DNA of 64,000 bases from assembly GCA_036265915.1 (NCBI GenBank), contig DATAOC010000029.1:62001-126000 (forward strand). Direction: 5' to 3'. The position numbers and the translations under genes were made by a program. This DNA comes from AR12 sp036265915 (GTDB taxonomy: Bacteria; Methylomirabilota; Methylomirabilia; Rokubacteriales; CSP1-6). Position 1 is the stretch's first letter; every line of letters begins with the position of its first letter. Below, in pieces: positions 48,746 through 56,950 of this stretch. The notes beneath the pieces are model-generated. The model was not told the DNA's origin, searched no databases, and was given only the letters and a program-made list of their open reading frames with translations.

Positions 48746-51700
48746 CTACTCGACCAGCTCGAACTCGACGCGGCCCGTGCCCGAGGCTTCGACGGCGGCG
48801 GTGGCGTCGAGCGCGGGGAGACGCGCGGCCTCCACGCCGCGCCCGGTGAGCGCCTCGCGCACGGCCTCGACCCGCCGCGTGGCGAGCGCGGCGGTGGCGG
48901 CGGTGGGCGCCGGATCGTTCTCGGCGAGGGCGGCCACCATCTCGTCAACGGGCGCCTCGCCGCGCCGCGGGAACTGCTCGGCATAGAGCTTCGCGAGGGC
49001 GTCGCGCATGGCGGTGCGCGTGCGCTCGCCGGCCTGCGCGGCAACGCGCTCGCGCAGCACCTGACGCTTCAGCCGCGTCACGTCCTCCACGCTCAGCACC
49101 GGACGGAGCTCCACACGCACGCCGGGCCGCTCGCGAAGGAACGCCGCGAGCTTGTCGACGTGGTCGGCCATGCCCGCCGCGAGGCTCGTCGTTCCGGGCT
49201 CGAAGAGCACGGGGTTGATCTGCAGCGACTCGACGCGCGCGTCGTCGTTACCGGCGAACAGGCGTCCGATCGTGCTGAAGGGCAGCGTGACCGTCTTCAC
49301 GGCGATGCCACGCAGAGCGCTCGCGATGGCGTCGCCGAGGTCGAACTTCGGAGAGGACAGCGTCCCGGCCACCGGCACCGAGAGCTCCACGTCGCCCTCA
49401 CGGTTCTTCAGCAGCGCGACGAACGTGTCCAGCGGCAGCCCGATCGGCCAGCGGGGCGGCGTATCGCCGGGCGCGCGCGCCAGCTTCAGGCCACTGGCGC
49501 CGACGTCGTTGGTGGCCTGCAGAGCGTCGCCGTCGACGACGTAGTGCGCCGCCAGCGTGATCTTGCCCTGCTGGGCCGTCCAGCCGAAGAGCGTTCGCAG
49601 ATAGGCGTTGGCGCGCGGCGCGGCGTAGTCACCCAGCGTGAGAAGGATGTCGAGGTGCCGTGGGCCGGTCGGCAGCGTGAACTCGCCGCTGATCGCCAGT
49701 GGCGCGCTCGGCCCCACCGTCCCCCGCAAAGTGGTGCGGGCCATCGTCCCGGGTGCGGTGCCGAAGCCGACCACGGTGAGGTCCACCGCGGACAGCTCTT
49801 CTGCGTACTCCGGCGTGGTGACGCGGTCGACGAAGCGTCCGAAGCCGTCGGTGACGCTGACGGTCGCGATGTCGACGCGCGGCGGAGCCGGCGGTTGGCG
49901 CCGCTCTTCCGCCGGACGCGGTGGTGCGGCACGCGAGCGCGGCGTGAGCAGCGCCACGAGCGGAAACCGGCCGGATTGCTCGCGCTCGAGCAGCAGCCAC
50001 GGCTTGTCGACCTGGACGGCGTCCACGCGCACGCGGCCGGGCCACTCGACGTTGATGCCTTGCGCGCGCGCGCGGCCCGCCGTGAGCAGCGACCGGTTCT
50101 GGTCGCCCACGGCGAGGTCCGCGACGGTGGCATTGCCGCGCACCGTGAGCGCGAACGGCTCGAAGGTCGCGCTCAGCCGCGCGTCTCCGTCGATGGTGCC
50201 GCTCACGCGGGCGTCGACCGGCAAGTAGGGCCGAGCCGGGGCGAGGTCGACGCCGCTCAGTGCGGCGCGCAGCTCCAGGCGCGCCGGCTCGAGCTGGAAC
50301 GTCCCGCGGCCCTCGAGACGGCCGCCGCCGGGCATCGGCGTGGCCAGCGTGACCTCGGCAGGGATCGTCACGGGGTAGGTGATGTTGCGAGCCTCGACCC
50401 GCGTGCCGCGTACCTCGAACCGGGCCGCCGGCTCGACGGAGTCGTCGATCACCGAGCTGGCCGCCTCCTCCACGAGCGCGCGCTTCACGCTGATCTCCGG
50501 TCGCGCCGCGGTGGCCGTGCCCGGCGTGGCGCCGTCGGCGGCGGGACGTCGGCGCGCCAGGAACGCGGCACGCAGCGTCAGCTCACCGCGCTCGTTGCGG
50601 TCGATCTTGGCCCACGGGCTCCGCACCGTCACCTGCTCGACCGACACGCGCATCGGCCAGGTGTAATCGAGCCCGGTCAGCGCGATCCGCTCCACCGCGA
50701 GCAGCGGCCGGTCGAGATCCTCGACACCGGCCTCGCTCACCGTCACGTCGCCGCGCACGCGCAGGCGCAAGGGGTCGAGCCTGCCGCGCGCGTCGAGGTC
50801 CGCGTCGGCGCGACCGCTGACGCGGCCGCGGAAGGGAAGGTATGGCTGCGCCTGGGCGAGATCGACGTTCTTGAGTGAGATCCTGGCGCGCGCGCGTCGG
50901 CGATCCAGGTCGGCGCCGCCGGTCACGCTGAGCACGCCGCCGCCCGGCAGCCCGGCCGCGAGCTCGACACTGGGCGGCCGCTGCGACGGCCACGTGAGGT
51001 CCCGGACGGTCAGCGCGACGCCGCCGATCTCGAATCGTGCGACGGGCGTCGTCGTGTTATCGACGACGCTCACGGTGCCGCCGTCGACGCGCAGGCTGTC
51101 CACGGTGACGTCGGGCGTGATCCCGCCGGCCGCCTCCTCGCCCGCGCCGCCGGCCGGCGTCTGCCGACGGAAGAGCTCCGGCAGCGTCAGCGTGCCCGCG
51201 GCATCGCGCTCGAGCACGGCCACCGGGCGCTGGACGCGCAGCGAGGCGAGCTTGATGCGGGCAGGCCACTCGTAATCGATCCCGCTCGCCTCGATACGCT
51301 CGGCGCTCAGCGCGGCCGGCGCCGACGGTGCGCGCGAGTCGCGGACCACCACACGGTTGGCGCCGACGGCGCCGGTGACGGTCAGGCGCAGCCTGCGGTC
51401 CCACGTCGCCACCACGCGCGCGTTCGCGTCCGCGAGCCCGGCGAGAGAGCCGGTGAGCGCCGCGTAGCGATTCACATGCTCGAGGCGCGCGCCGGTGGCC
51501 TTGACCTGCACGTCGACGCGGGTGGGACGCAACTGCACGGTGCCGCGGACGTCGGCCGTCCCGCCGCCCGGCAGCGCGCTCGTGAACGCGAGCCGGCCGG
51601 GTCGTGGCGTCGGCCAGGTGAGGTCCTCGGCCACGAGTCGCGTGCCCGTCAAGCGGTACGTCTGCGGCGGTCCCACGACCGCTTCGGTGAGGTCGACGTC

Positions 51701-52618
51701 GCCTTCGACCTCGGCCCGGGCGAATCCGAACTCGCCGCCCTTCAGACGAAGATCGTTCAGCGTGATGAGGACCTCGGGCGACGTGGCGACGGGCACACTT
51801 TGCCCCCGCCGCTCCAGCGCGAGCCGGTGGACCCGCGCGCCTGCGCTGATCGTGGTGCCCTCGTGCGCGTCGTGCACGAGCGTGATCCCCGCCGCCAGCA
51901 CACCGCTCTCCGGAAGGACAGCGGCATCGCCCGGCAGATAGAGCCGCAGGAGCGCCAGATCCACGTTGCCGACGGTCACGTGGGCGCGGCCATGCACGGG
52001 CACCAGCCGAAGGTCGTCGACGCGGATGTGGACCGGCGCGCCGGCGACGATCGTGGAGCCGTCGGCGGTTCCGTCGCCGCGCGCGGTCGAGATGTTGCGC
52101 GCGTCGATGGTGATGCGCTCCGAGCGCCAGCTGCGGGCCGGTCGCAGCGTGCGGTCCTCGAGGACGACGGTGCCGTCGACGACGCGCATGTGGTCGATCG
52201 TCACGCCGATCCGGCTCGGTGGCGGCGCCGGACGCTCGAGGAGATCGGAGATGTTGAACCGGTTCGTCGCGAGCCGGACGATCCGCACCGCGGACCGCTC
52301 GATCACGAGCTCGTCGATCCACACGTGCAGCTCGAGCAGCGAGCGGCGATGCACGCGGCCGGCCACGCGCTCCACGCGGAGCAGCGGACCGGGCTCGTCG
52401 CGGTCGTCGATCTGCAGGCCGTGCACGGCGAGGTCGCCCGTGAACAGGTTGACGTCGACGCGGTCGATGGTGACGTTGCGCTGGGTCAGGCTGGCCAGCC
52501 GCCACACGGCGGCGCGCCGGACGAGCTCCGGCAGCGTCGCGACCGCCATCACGCCCACCAGCACGACGGCGAGGGTCGCGACCAGCGCGGCGAGCCAGAT
52601 CGTGTGGCGTCGCGTCAC
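48746..52618 (-). CDS. AsmA-like / DUF748 envelope protein with tandem repeats
   Basis: 1290-residue protein: N-terminal membrane anchor (8-33), then a long beta-rich periplasmic region. It contains at least three tandem repeats of about 205 residues. Markers: LTWP/LTWP/ITYP with PGGG near 332, 540, 745, and GIDYEWP, GLDYTWP, GINVEWP at 446, 649, 854, each followed by an L-x-R-x-x-x-G-x-L/F strand. The C-terminal 250 residues (VFGSGT-like FEPGTTSLAAGMADHVDKL) resemble the DUF748/OmpA-like end. AsmA-type proteins form lipid-carrying bridges across the periplasm. GTG start. Confidence 0.82.
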   Translation of the reverse strand: MTRRHTIWLAALVATLAVVLVGVMAVATLPELVRRAAVWRLASLTQRNVTIDRVDVNLFTGDLAVHGLQIDDRDEPGPLLRVERVAGRVHRRSLLELHVWIDELVIERSAVRIVRLATNRFNISDLLERPAPPPSRIGVTIDHMRVVDGTVVLEDRTLRPARSWRSERITIDARNISTARGDGTADGSTIVAGAPVHIRVDDLRLVPVHGRAHVTVGNVDLALLRLYLPGDAAVLPESGVLAAGITLVHDAHEGTTISAGARVHRLALERRGQSVPVATSPEVLITLNDLRLKGGEFGFARAEVEGDVDLTEAVVGPPQTYRLTGTRLVAEDLTWPTPRPGRLAFTSALPGGGTADVRGTVQLRPTRVDVQVKATGARLEHVNRYAALTGSLAGLADANARVVATWDRRLRLTVTGAVGANRVVVRDSRAPSAPAALSAERIEASGIDYEWPARIKLASLRVQRPVAVLERDAAGTLTLPELFRRQTPAGGAGEEAAGGITPDVTVDSLRVDGGTVSVVDNTTTPVARFEIGGVALTVRDLTWPSQRPPSVELAAGLPGGGVLSVTGGADLDRRRARARISLKNVDLAQAQPYLPFRGRVSGRADADLDARGRLDPLRLRVRGDVTVSEAGVEDLDRPLLAVERIALTGLDYTWPMRVSVEQVTVRSPWAKIDRNERGELTLRAAFLARRRPAADGATPGTATAARPEISVKRALVEEAASSVIDDSVEPAARFEVRGTRVEARNITYPVTIPAEVTLATPMPGGGRLEGRGTFQLEPARLELRAALSGVDLAPARPYLPVDARVSGTIDGDARLSATFEPFALTVRGNATVADLAVGDQNRSLLTAGRARAQGINVEWPGRVRVDAVQVDKPWLLLEREQSGRFPLVALLTPRSRAAPPRPAEERRQPPAPPRVDIATVSVTDGFGRFVDRVTTPEYAEELSAVDLTVVGFGTAPGTMARTTLRGTVGPSAPLAISGEFTLPTGPRHLDILLTLGDYAAPRANAYLRTLFGWTAQQGKITLAAHYVVDGDALQATNDVGASGLKLARAPGDTPPRWPIGLPLDTFVALLKNREGDVELSVPVAGTLSSPKFDLGDAIASALRGIAVKTVTLPFSTIGRLFAGNDDARVESLQINPVLFEPGTTSLAAGMADHVDKLAAFLRERPGVRVELRPVLSVEDVTRLKRQVLRERVAAQAGERTRTAMRDALAKLYAEQFPRRGEAPVDEMVAALAENDPAPTAATAALATRRVEAVREALTGRGVEAARLPALDATAAVEASGTGRVEFELVE

Positions 52619-52664
52619 GGCGGCGTTCTCGATCCCAGCATAAGACCGCCGCGCGGTCCGATGC

Positions 52665-52670
52665 TAGACT
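52665..52670 (+). promoter_or_regulatory. -10-like TAGACT before GatC-like gene
   Basis: TAGACT ends 7 bases before the ATG at 52678; same hexamer as phaR. No ribosome site. Confidence 0.45.
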
Positions 52671-52677
52671 GCCGGCC

Positions 52678-52860
52678 ATGAGCCAGCCTCTTGATCTCGA
52701 TTCGCTGCGCCGCTCGGCGCGCCTCGCCGGCTTCGACTGGACCGACACCCAGCTCGAGGCCATCCGGCCGATGGTGGAGGCTTCCCTGCGCCTGCTCGCC
52801 GACCTCGAGGGGCTGCCCCTCGAGGAGGTCGAGCCCACCACGCAGTACCGGATCCTGTGA
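52678..52860 (+). CDS. GatC/AtzG-like small amidase subunit
   Basis: 60 residues, two helices and an extended tail: LRRSARLAGFDWTDTQLEAI, then LLADLEGLPLEEVEPTTQY. GatC-type belts wrap around an amidase partner and stabilise it; here the amidase gene starts 1 base after the stop. Too short and divergent for tRNA-amidotransferase GatC, so more likely a subunit of a catabolic amidase, as AtzG is of AtzE. Confidence 0.7.
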   Translation: MSQPLDLDSLRRSARLAGFDWTDTQLEAIRPMVEASLRLLADLEGLPLEEVEPTTQYRIL

Positions 52861-52861
52861 C

Positions 52862-54277
52862 ATGGCGGAGCTGATTTTCGCCTCCGCGACCGAGCTCGCG
52901 CGGATGATCGCGGGCAAGCAGGTGTCGCCCGTGGAGGTCGTTCGCGCCCATCTCGACCGCATCACAGCGTTAGACGGCTCCGTGCGCGCTTTCATCACGG
53001 TCACCGCCGAGTCGGCGCTGGCGGCGGCGGCCGACGCGGAGCGCGCGCTCACCAGCGGCAGGCCGCTCGGCCCGCTGCACGGTGTTCCGCTCGGGCTGAA
53101 GGACCTCTACGACACGGCGGGCGTGCGGACCACCGGCGGCTCCAGGATCCTCGGTGACCGCGTGCCGGCGGCCGACGCGACCGTCGTGAAGCGGCTGCGC
53201 GAGGCCGGCATGATCGTGCTCGGCAAGCTGAACATGGTCGAGTTTGCCTACGGTCCGGAGGGGCTGAACCCGCACTATGGCCACGCGCGAAATCCCTGGG
53301 ACAGCGCGACGCACCGCATGGCGGGCGGCTCGTCGTCGGGCTCCGGCGTGGCGGTGGCGGCGGGGCTCGCGCCCGTCGCCCTCGGCTCGGACACCGGCGG
53401 GTCCATTCGTATCCCGTGCTCGCTCTGCGGTCTGACGGGCATCAAGCCGACCTACGGACGGGTCAGCCGTGCCGGCGTGCTGCCGCTCTCCTGGTCGATG
53501 GATCATGCCGGTCCGATGACCCGCACGGCCGCCGACTGCGCGCTGGTGCTGCGCGCCATGGCCGGCTACGACCCCGCCGATCCGACGACGAGCGTGCTGC
53601 CGGTGCCCGACTACACCGCCGCGCTGACGGGCGACGTGCGCGGCCTGCGCGTCGGGCTGCTCCGCGCGTTCTTCCTCGAGTCCGCGACGCCGGACGTGCG
53701 AGCGGCGGTCGAGGCGGCGGCCAGGGCGCTGGAGAAGGCCGGCGCGATCGTGGACGAGGTGGCGCTGCCGAGCGTCCGCTACACGGCGGCCGGCGCGCTG
53801 GCCGTCGTCGGAACCGAGGCCATGACCTACCATGCCGGTTGGCTGCGTCGCCGTGCGGCGGAGTACGACCCCGACGTGAGCCACCGGCTCATGGCGGGCG
53901 CGTTCATCTCCGGCGTGCACTACGTGCGCGGCCAGCAGGCCCGCGCGCTCGTGCGCCGCGAGGTCGACGAAGCGCTCGCCCGACGTGACGTGCTGCTGGC
54001 GCCGGCGACGCCGATCCCGGCGCCGGCGGTCACCGAGCGCCAGACCACGCTGGGCGATGGACCGTCCGACATTCGCTCCGCGCTCATCCGCCTCACGCGG
54101 CCGTTCAACTTCTCGGGACATCCCGCGTGCTCGGTTCCCTGCGGCTTCACGCGCGATGGATTGCCGATCGGCATGCAGATCGTCGGTCGGCCGTTCGACG
54201 AGGCCACCGTGCTGCGCGCGGCGGACGGCTACCAGCGGCTCTCGGATTGGCACACGCGACGCCCTGTGCTAGCGTGA
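52862..54277 (+). CDS. Amidase-signature hydrolase (GatA/AtzE-like)
   Basis: 471 residues with the amidase Ser-cisSer-Lys triad: Lys80 (LGLKDLYD), Ser157 in GGSSSGS, nucleophile Ser181 (GSDTGGSIRIP). NFSGHPACSVPCGF and GLPIGMQIVGRPFDE near the C terminus are standard. Hydrolyses an amide to acid plus ammonia. No gatB nearby, so a catabolic amidase working with the GatC-like subunit is the best reading. Confidence 0.9.
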   Translation: MAELIFASATELARMIAGKQVSPVEVVRAHLDRITALDGSVRAFITVTAESALAAAADAERALTSGRPLGPLHGVPLGLKDLYDTAGVRTTGGSRILGDRVPAADATVVKRLREAGMIVLGKLNMVEFAYGPEGLNPHYGHARNPWDSATHRMAGGSSSGSGVAVAAGLAPVALGSDTGGSIRIPCSLCGLTGIKPTYGRVSRAGVLPLSWSMDHAGPMTRTAADCALVLRAMAGYDPADPTTSVLPVPDYTAALTGDVRGLRVGLLRAFFLESATPDVRAAVEAAARALEKAGAIVDEVALPSVRYTAAGALAVVGTEAMTYHAGWLRRRAAEYDPDVSHRLMAGAFISGVHYVRGQQARALVRREVDEALARRDVLLAPATPIPAPAVTERQTTLGDGPSDIRSALIRLTRPFNFSGHPACSVPCGFTRDGLPIGMQIVGRPFDEATVLRAADGYQRLSDWHTRRPVLA

Positions 54278-54282
54278 CCGCC

Positions 54283-54699
54283 ATGAACGATCCGTCGCAC
54301 GGTCTCGATGCGCGTCTCGCCACGCTCGAATCCCGGCTCGCGCGCGTCGAGCAGCTGCTCGGCACGCTCGGCGACAAGCTCGACGGCCCGGCGCACGACG
54401 CGAGCGGGGCCCGACGCTCCATCGAGGCGTGGGTCACCGAATACGTGTCGATGCGTCTGCAGCAGCTCGTGCCCGAGACCTGCGAGCATCCCGAGGGCGA
54501 GGCCGTGGCTGCCGTCGCCGAAGGCCCGGTGCTTCCGGGCACGCGGGTTCGGTGCACCGACGAGGTCCTGCATCGCCTCGGTCGCATCCCGATTCCGTTC
54601 GTCCGCCAGATGGTGACGCAGAAAGTGGCCGATACCGCGCGGGCCGAGCACGTCGGCGTCGTCGACGTCGTCTTCTTCGAGCGCGCCGCCACGTTCTGA
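54283..54699 (+). CDS. PCP_red-domain-like protein
   Basis: 138 residues. An N-terminal coiled coil (LDARLATLESRLARVEQLLG), then a helical C-terminal segment: CTDEVLHRLGRIPIPFVRQM and VTQKVADTARAEHVG. This resembles the PCP_red domain found at the C terminus of light-independent protochlorophyllide reductase subunit B and in stand-alone proteins of non-phototrophs. Function unknown. ATG 54283 preferred; GTG 54274 overlaps the amidase stop and is possible. Confidence 0.55.
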   Translation: MNDPSHGLDARLATLESRLARVEQLLGTLGDKLDGPAHDASGARRSIEAWVTEYVSMRLQQLVPETCEHPEGEAVAAVAEGPVLPGTRVRCTDEVLHRLGRIPIPFVRQMVTQKVADTARAEHVGVVDVVFFERAATF

Positions 54700-54715
54700 C
54701 AGTGCAAGCTGTCAG
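54696..54715 (+). repeat. Stem-loop at stop codon
   Basis: CTGACAG-tgcaag-CTGTCAG, a perfect 7-bp stem that includes the TGA stop of the PCP_red-like gene. No T run. Two shorter hairpins (GGAG-gat-CTCC at about 54717, CCAG-ca-CTGG at about 54736) follow before the Smr frame. Confidence 0.5.
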
Positions 54716-54781
54716 GGGAGGATCTCCTGACGTTCCAGCACTGGCAGGAGCACGTGATGGCCGGTCCGCGGCTGTAGGCAG

Positions 54782-55057
54782 CTGAGCGAGGACGACCCCG
54801 TCGAGGTTCCGATCGAGGACAGCCTCGATCTGCACTCCTTCTTGCCGCGCGACGTGCCCTCGGTCGTCGACGAATACCTGCGTGCCGCGCACGCGCACGG
54901 TATTCGTGAGGTGCGCCTGATCCACGGGCGCGGCATCGGCGTGCAGCGCGCGATCGTCCAGTCGCTGCTGCACGGACATCCGCTCGTTGCCGACTTCGCC
55001 GACGCGCCCGCCGAGCGCGGCGGGCGGGGCGCCACCCTCGTCCGCCTCCGCGGCTAG
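54782..55057 (+). CDS. Smr-domain protein with non-canonical start
   Basis: Small MutS-related domain: LDLHSFLPRDVPSVVDEYL, VRLIHGRGIGVQRAIVQSLL, GGRGATLVRLRG. The LDLH and HGRG motifs are those of Smr nicking nucleases or RNA cleaving domains. The conserved stretch EVPIEDSLDLHSF begins well before the first usual start (TTG 54842), and no ATG, GTG or TTG occurs in this frame between the in-frame stop at 54755 and that point. A CTG at 54782 would give LSEDDPVEVPIEDS, as expected for the family, so I place the start there. Confidence 0.65.
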   Translation: MSEDDPVEVPIEDSLDLHSFLPRDVPSVVDEYLRAAHAHGIREVRLIHGRGIGVQRAIVQSLLHGHPLVADFADAPAERGGRGATLVRLRG

Positions 55058-55062
55058 CTAGC

Positions 55063-55245
55063 TCAGGGCTGTTTCGGCCGCCGCGCCGCGAGATGCCGCG
55101 AGAGGAAGTCCGCGTCGAGCGGCGAGAGGTCGAATCGCCGGGAGGCCTGGTCGATCAGCTGCGTCGGGTCGGCGCCCGGGTTGTCGTGCAGCTGATCGTC
55201 GATCCACTTCACGGCCTGCTTGATCGGCGCTTCGCCGGCGCTCAC
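55063..55245 (-). CDS. Small conserved-looking helical protein
   Basis: 60 residues from GTG: IKQAVKWIDDQLHDNPGADP then LIDQASRRFDLSPLDADFLSRHL. Acidic/basic balance and clear helices suggest a real cytoplasmic protein. I do not recognise a named family. The frame stays open upstream with low-complexity Arg/Ala translation that I treat as noise. Converges on the Smr gene with 5 bases between stops. Confidence 0.5.
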   Translation of the reverse strand: MSAGEAPIKQAVKWIDDQLHDNPGADPTQLIDQASRRFDLSPLDADFLSRHLAARRPKQP

Positions 55246-55333
55246 CGGATCGGGTCCTGGCTCACGGCTGCCCTCCTTGCGGGCGGTTGGCCGCAGTATA
55301 TCGCCCGGTTCTGCCGGGTCCCGACCGTGCACG

Positions 55334-55393
55334 ATTGGCTGGCGCCGGTACCCGCCAATTGGCACTTGACGAGGGCTCTCGGGCGTCCAAAAT
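55334..55393 (+). promoter_or_regulatory. pdxR promoter and operator
   Basis: Perfect palindrome GCCAATTGGC (55354-55363) and a direct repeat ATTGGC 24 bases apart (55334-55339 and 55358-55363), just upstream of TTGACG (55366-55371), 16-base spacer, CAAAAT (55388-55393). The ATG at 55401 is 7 bases after the hexamer. MocR/PdxR regulators bind repeated half-sites at their own promoter, so this is a good operator candidate. Confidence 0.6.
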
Positions 55394-55400
55394 GGCTTGC

Positions 55401-56927
55401 ATGCACATTCCGCTCGATCGCGACAAGGCGGTCCCGCTCGCGCGGCAGATCCAGGCCCACCTCGAGCGCCTGATCGCCGAGCGGCTGCTCGCGCCGGGCG
55501 TGAAGCTGCCCGCCACGCGGGAGCTCGCGCAGTCGCTCGGCGTGAACCGGGCGACCGTGGCACTCGCGTACGAGGAGCTCGTGGCCGCCGGGTGGGCGCG
55601 CGCGCACGTCGGGCAGGGGACGTTCGTGGCCGGGCCGCCCGACGGCGCGGGCGTGCCGGCGCCGCCGACGCTGGCGACGACGCCGATCAACTGGTCGAAT
55701 CTGCTCTCTCGCAGCGCCCGGCTGGTGGAGGCGGACGCCGGACGCGTGCGGGCCATGGCGCCGCGCGCGGGTGGCGCGGCGTTGATCTCCTTTTCGGGCG
55801 GGATGCCGGACAGCGGGCTCTTCCCGACCGATGCGTTCCGGCGCGTGCTCAACGAGGTCGTGCGCGACGAGGGCGAGTCGCTCCTGCAGTACTATCCGGT
55901 CGGCGGCTACCCGCCCCTCCGGCGGTATCTCGCGACGTATCTCCTGCGCTTCGGGCTCGAGGCCCGCGCCGAGGACATCCTCATCGTCAACGGCTCGCAG
56001 CAGGGCTTCGATCTCATCGCGCGGACGCTCATCGATCCGGGCGACGCGGTCGCGATCGAGCAGCCGACGTACCCGCGCGCGATGCAGGTGTTCCGGTCGT
56101 TCGGCGCGCAGCTCGTGCCGGTCGATCGCGATGCCGGCGGGCCGCGTGCCGACCTCTTCGAGCGTGTGCTCGAGCGGCACGCGCCGAAGATGTTCTACTG
56201 CCAGCCGAGCGCGCACAACCCGACCGGGCTCACGATGCGTCGGGAGGTCGGCGTGCGGCTGCTGGCGGCGGCGGCACGGCATCAGGTGCCGATCGTCGAG
56301 GACGGCTTCGACGGGAGCCTCTACTATGGCGAGCGCCCGCCGGGACCGCTCAAGGCGCTGGACCGCGACGGCGTGGTCATCTACATCGGCACGTTCTCGA
56401 AAATTCTGTTCCCGGGACTGCGGCTCGGCTGGCTGGTGGCGCCGCCGGCGGTGGCGGAGCGTCTGCAGGCCGCCAAGCAGCTCGCCGACCTGCACACGAG
56501 CGCGCTGATCCAGGCCGCCGTGCACCGGTTCTGCGAGCGCAAGCTCCTCGACCGGCACGTGGCGCGCGTGGCCGCCGAGTACGGACGCCGGCGCGCGGTG
56601 GTGCTCGGGGCGCTCAGGCGCCGCATGCCCGAGGACGTCACGTGGACCGAGCCGCAGGGCGGGTTCTCGCTGTTGCTCACGCTCCCCGCCGGGCTCGACG
56701 CCGCGCGGCTGCTGCCCGCCGCCATCGAGCGGGGGGTGGCCTTCACGCCGGGTGCGGCCTTCTGGGTGGATGGCACGGGCGAGCGAACGCTGCGGCTGTC
56801 GTTCTCGGCGGTGACGGCGGCACAGATCGAGGAAGGCGTGCGACGACTGGCGGATGTGATCAGGAGCGCGCGGCGAGAGCCGGCGCGTCGAGACGGACTG
56901 GAGCGGGTGGCCGCACCACTGGTGTAG
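55401..56927 (+). CDS. pdxR: MocR-family regulator PdxR
   Basis: 508 residues: GntR winged-helix domain (about 10-75; PLARQIQAHLERLIAERLL, LPATRELAQSLGVNRATVAL, GQGTFVAG) joined to an aminotransferase-fold sensor with PLP Lys334 (GTFSKILFPGLRLGW). PdxR senses PLP and controls pdxST; here it is directly upstream of pdxS, on the same strand. Starts at 55401 rather than 55392 because the domain begins there and the promoter hexamer is 7 bases upstream. Probably activates when PLP is low and represses itself (from known relatives). Confidence 0.88.
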   Translation: MHIPLDRDKAVPLARQIQAHLERLIAERLLAPGVKLPATRELAQSLGVNRATVALAYEELVAAGWARAHVGQGTFVAGPPDGAGVPAPPTLATTPINWSNLLSRSARLVEADAGRVRAMAPRAGGAALISFSGGMPDSGLFPTDAFRRVLNEVVRDEGESLLQYYPVGGYPPLRRYLATYLLRFGLEARAEDILIVNGSQQGFDLIARTLIDPGDAVAIEQPTYPRAMQVFRSFGAQLVPVDRDAGGPRADLFERVLERHAPKMFYCQPSAHNPTGLTMRREVGVRLLAAAARHQVPIVEDGFDGSLYYGERPPGPLKALDRDGVVIYIGTFSKILFPGLRLGWLVAPPAVAERLQAAKQLADLHTSALIQAAVHRFCERKLLDRHVARVAAEYGRRRAVVLGALRRRMPEDVTWTEPQGGFSLLLTLPAGLDAARLLPAAIERGVAFTPGAAFWVDGTGERTLRLSFSAVTAAQIEEGVRRLADVIRSARREPARRDGLERVAAPLV

Positions 56928-56950
56928 GCCCGCACGAAAGGAGATCGGGG

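Noticed and set aside
55246..55563. Upstream extension of the small minus-strand protein at 55063
   Set aside because: Crosses the pdxR promoter and N terminus with Arg/Ala-rich translation; start at GTG 55245 is more sensible.
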